Shown piece after piece: positions 62,086 through 64,000 of a stretch of 64,000 nucleotides of DNA (within the stretch, counting starts at the first letter, position 1; every line of letters starts with the position of its first letter). Below the pieces are notes generated by a model. That model saw only the letters and a list, made by a program, of their open reading frames with translations, did not search any database and was not told the DNA's origin. The position numbers and the translations under genes were made by a program. Source of the stretch: JAPUME01 sp027294185 (GTDB lineage Bacteria > Acidobacteriota > Terriglobia > UBA7540 > JAPUME01); contig CAUVWZ020000001.1 of NCBI GenBank assembly GCA_963555835.3, forward strand, positions 310,001 to 374,000. Direction: 5' to 3'.

Positions 62086-63045
62086 TTAGACGAGCTCAAT
62101 GCCCAGGATGCGCGCGGCGTTGTTGTGGTACACCTTCTTGAGGATCGCGTCGGAAAGGCCGATTCCGTAAATCTTCCATCGTCCCTGGGGCGGGGTCGGG
62201 CTGGGCGCGTAGTCGAAGTACTCGTCCAGCGTCTCAAGGAATCGGAAGTAGCAGCGAAACATCTCCGGCTCGAGGTCCTGTTGCGGAACCGAGGTTCCGT
62301 TCGGAGAAGCGTCCGTTCCGAACATGATGCGGTCCTGGTGCTCCTCAAAAAACCGCAGGCTCCGGCGCGGCTGGCGGCCCAATTCCCCCAACCGGGCTCC
62401 AATCTCACAGTGAAAATTCGGGTAACGGTCGAACCAGGAAGAGACATCGTTCAGGTCTTCCGGGTGATTGGCAACGTGCAGACCGACAAAAGTGGTCTTC
62501 GGGTGCCGTTCGATTACGCGGTTCCGCGCCGCCAGCAACTCCGACTTGGGCGGGAAATCCTCTCCATAGAACGACCATCTCGGATGATTGCCCAGCTCCT
62601 CCCACCGTTCGTTGACCGGGTCGGTCGGCGTGAAGAAGGCGTCCGGGTCGGCAATGTGAATGAAGACGGGTAATCCCAGCTTGCCGGCAGCATCCCACAT
62701 CGAGTCGAAGCGAGGATCGTCAATCTTAACGAGAGGTCCCTGCTGGCCCCCTTCGCGCTCAGATTCGCGAAACCCGCCTTCCCGCAGGTACACGCCAAGG
62801 GTCTTTGATATCTTCAATCCGATCGCGCCGGCCTCTTTTGCGCGACTCAACTCGTCAGCCTGCCAGGCCGGGTAATCCGGCTCGCTCAGCCTGTCATAGG
62901 AGGGGACGGTGCAGGTGACGATCCGGCCTGGATGCCTGTTTACGACATCGTTCATCGTTCGTTGAAGCGCCTCTCCTGCGCCGCCGGTCAGGTTGACAAG
63001 GGTTTGGATGTTCAGCTCGTCCATCCAGCGAACGATCTGGTCCAA
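62086..63045 (-). CDS. Amidohydrolase-family protein lacking its N-terminal metal motif
   Basis: A 319-residue frame with TIM-barrel amidohydrolase_2 features: GLKISKTLGVYLREGG, LGLPVFIHIADPDAF (HIADP metal/catalytic His), FVGLHVANHPEDL (His) and IMFGTDASPNG (Asp). The family normally opens with a metal-binding DxHxH strand about 60-90 residues earlier; here the frame starts with TTG at 63045 (LDQIVRWMDE) directly after an in-frame TAG at about 63056. The 136 bases upstream cannot hold the missing part before the next gene. It is therefore N-terminally truncated and probably inactive, unless an error affects the 5' end. Confidence 0.7.
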   Translation of the reverse strand: MDQIVRWMDELNIQTLVNLTGGAGEALQRTMNDVVNRHPGRIVTCTVPSYDRLSEPDYPAWQADELSRAKEAGAIGLKISKTLGVYLREGGFRESEREGGQQGPLVKIDDPRFDSMWDAAGKLGLPVFIHIADPDAFFTPTDPVNERWEELGNHPRWSFYGEDFPPKSELLAARNRVIERHPKTTFVGLHVANHPEDLNDVSSWFDRYPNFHCEIGARLGELGRQPRRSLRFFEEHQDRIMFGTDASPNGTSVPQQDLEPEMFRCYFRFLETLDEYFDYAPSPTPPQGRWKIYGIGLSDAILKKVYHNNAARILGIELV

Positions 63046-63181
63046 TCGCTCGGCCTACGGAAGCCAATAATTTCGTGCCCTGTCCCTGTTCTTGATGAGC
63101 CCTCAACCCTCAACGTTGAAGGCGAGGCGAGCCGAGCCTCCCTCTGCCCGACTTACCTTAGGCCGAATTATCCTTGCCCCT

Positions 63182-64000
63182 TTACCCTTGTAAGTGCTCG
63201 GCAAGCCAGACCACATAATGGGCATTGCGGCGCCTCACTTCCGCCAGCAGGTCATCCGGCAACTCGTCGAATTTTTCTTTGAAGAAGCGTTTGTCGCCGT
63301 CGGGCGATTCCACATCGCGGCTGCCGACCAGATTGCCCAGCCAGAAGACCAGGAAGAGATTCCCGTCAACGCGGCCCCGCGCGGCGTCGCCCAGATAGAA
63401 GCTCTGCCCCGACTGGATGTATTTTTCCGCCAACTCGCTCTCCTTACCGAAGACGCCGGCGGCGGCGAAGCGATTGGCCCGCGCCACCATTCTTTCAAAC
63501 GTCTGCCGCCAGGGGGAGTCGGCCGGTTGCTCAGAGAACACGTCGAACAATTGCAATTGCAGTTCACCGGAAATTTTGTAGTTCACCCGGCCGCCGGTCG
63601 ATTTTCCGATGCGCCGCAGAACTTCCGGCTGCTTGCCGCTGCCGGAATGAATGCTGAGCGTGGCATCGAAATGCCGCGCCACCGCCGCCAGCTCCGCCAC
63701 TCGGGCAGCAAGTTCCTCGAGCGGCTTGCCGTTGAATTCCTTATTAACCCGCGGCGCCAGTTCATTCCACATCTTGCCCCGGCAATAGTCCATGAGGCCG
63801 ATGCCGCTCTCCTTCGATGTCTGCATCGCTTCCGGATACGCCTGCCGCTTCTTGAAGCCCAGGTTCGGCGGGACCAATTGGGCGGGCCGACCACGCTCCT
63901 TCAGCCAGTGCATATAGAAGTAGAGTTCCTTGGCCGTGGTGAGCGTTTCGGCCTCATCGATCGACGGCTCAAAATCAAATTCCGGCGCGTAATGGAGTTC
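63182..64000 (-). CDS. Tagaturonate-epimerase-like (UxaE-type) protein, 5' end outside window
   Basis: The last 272 residues of a protein whose start lies beyond the right edge; the frame remains open to 64000 (EFDFEPSIDEAETL at the edge). Matches the UxaE-like TIM-barrel family: PNLGFKKRQAYPEAMQTSK, SGIGLMDYCRGK, FDATLSIHSGSGKQPEVLRR and NYKISGELQLQLFDV, with SIHSGSGK likely binding substrate. Characterised relatives epimerise tagaturonate to fructuronate in hexuronate breakdown. This would agree with the MFS, FucI-like and enolase-superfamily genes elsewhere in the window. Exact substrate is inference. Confidence 0.65.
   Translation of the reverse strand, partial: ELHYAPEFDFEPSIDEAETLTTAKELYFYMHWLKERGRPAQLVPPNLGFKKRQAYPEAMQTSKESGIGLMDYCRGKMWNELAPRVNKEFNGKPLEELAARVAELAAVARHFDATLSIHSGSGKQPEVLRRIGKSTGGRVNYKISGELQLQLFDVFSEQPADSPWRQTFERMVARANRFAAAGVFGKESELAEKYIQSGQSFYLGDAARGRVDGNLFLVFWLGNLVGSRDVESPDGDKRFFKEKFDELPDDLLAEVRRRNAHYVVWLAEHLQG

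Overview
The window looks like part of an Acidobacteriota chromosome. The evidence is an Oar-type TonB receptor with a carboxypeptidase-regulatory-like N-terminus, a Ser/Thr kinase fused to TolB-like and TPR regions, many Tat-exported Gfo/Idh/MocA oxidoreductases, DUF1080 proteins, and a PSCyt1/DUF1549/DUF1553 plus DUF1501 pair. The assignment is by protein style, not by a marker gene. There is no rRNA, no CRISPR array and no complete tRNA.

Layout. 1-13.9 kb: TonB receptor (-), then a + strand block of two enolase-superfamily enzymes, the PSCyt/DUF1501 pair, a chimeric pseudogene and a neutral-ceramidase-like protein. 13.9-24.6 kb: a scarred region with half a tRNA, three relics of a kinase C-terminus, a frameshifted second ceramidase-like gene, VOC, TPR and transposase relics, and intact genes for a TIM-barrel lipoprotein, DUF1080, MFS transporter, bicupin lipoprotein and acyl-lipid desaturase. 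24.7-31.6 kb: FucI-like protein, then a - strand set of DUF1080, TIM-barrel isomerase and two Gfo/Idh/MocA proteins, mostly Tat-exported. 31.9-41.6 kb: S9 prolyl oligopeptidase plus TPR kinase, an AT-richer secreted protein of unknown function, a 2Fe-2S ferredoxin, a Rieske-like protein, a VOC protein and a DUF898 protein. 41.9-53.6 kb: NlpC/P60 protein, a tandem duplicate of Gfo/Idh/MocA genes with their terminators, a cytosolic Gfo/Idh/MocA, an unknown 227-residue protein, an ACP-AMP ligase-PlsC fusion, Fe/Mn superoxide dismutase and a di-haem peroxidase. 53.8-64 kb: a small Cys/His-rich lipoprotein, M23 peptidase, ankyrin protein, a deletion scar joining an Fe-ADH relic to an AlkZ-like gene, metallophosphatase, PQQ-type propeller, an N-terminally truncated amidohydrolase and a tagaturonate-epimerase-like protein cut by the right edge.

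Common theme (inference): uptake and catabolism of uncommon sugars, sugar acids and glycosides, much of it in the cell envelope. Import would use the TonB receptor and MFS permease. Oxidation would use the Gfo/Idh/MocA proteins, cleavage or isomerisation the DUF1080 and TIM-barrel proteins, dehydration the enolase-superfamily enzymes, and uronate processing the UxaE/FucI-like enzymes. The number of broken genes and short relics points to repeated duplication and deletion; single-base frameshifts could also be assembly errors.
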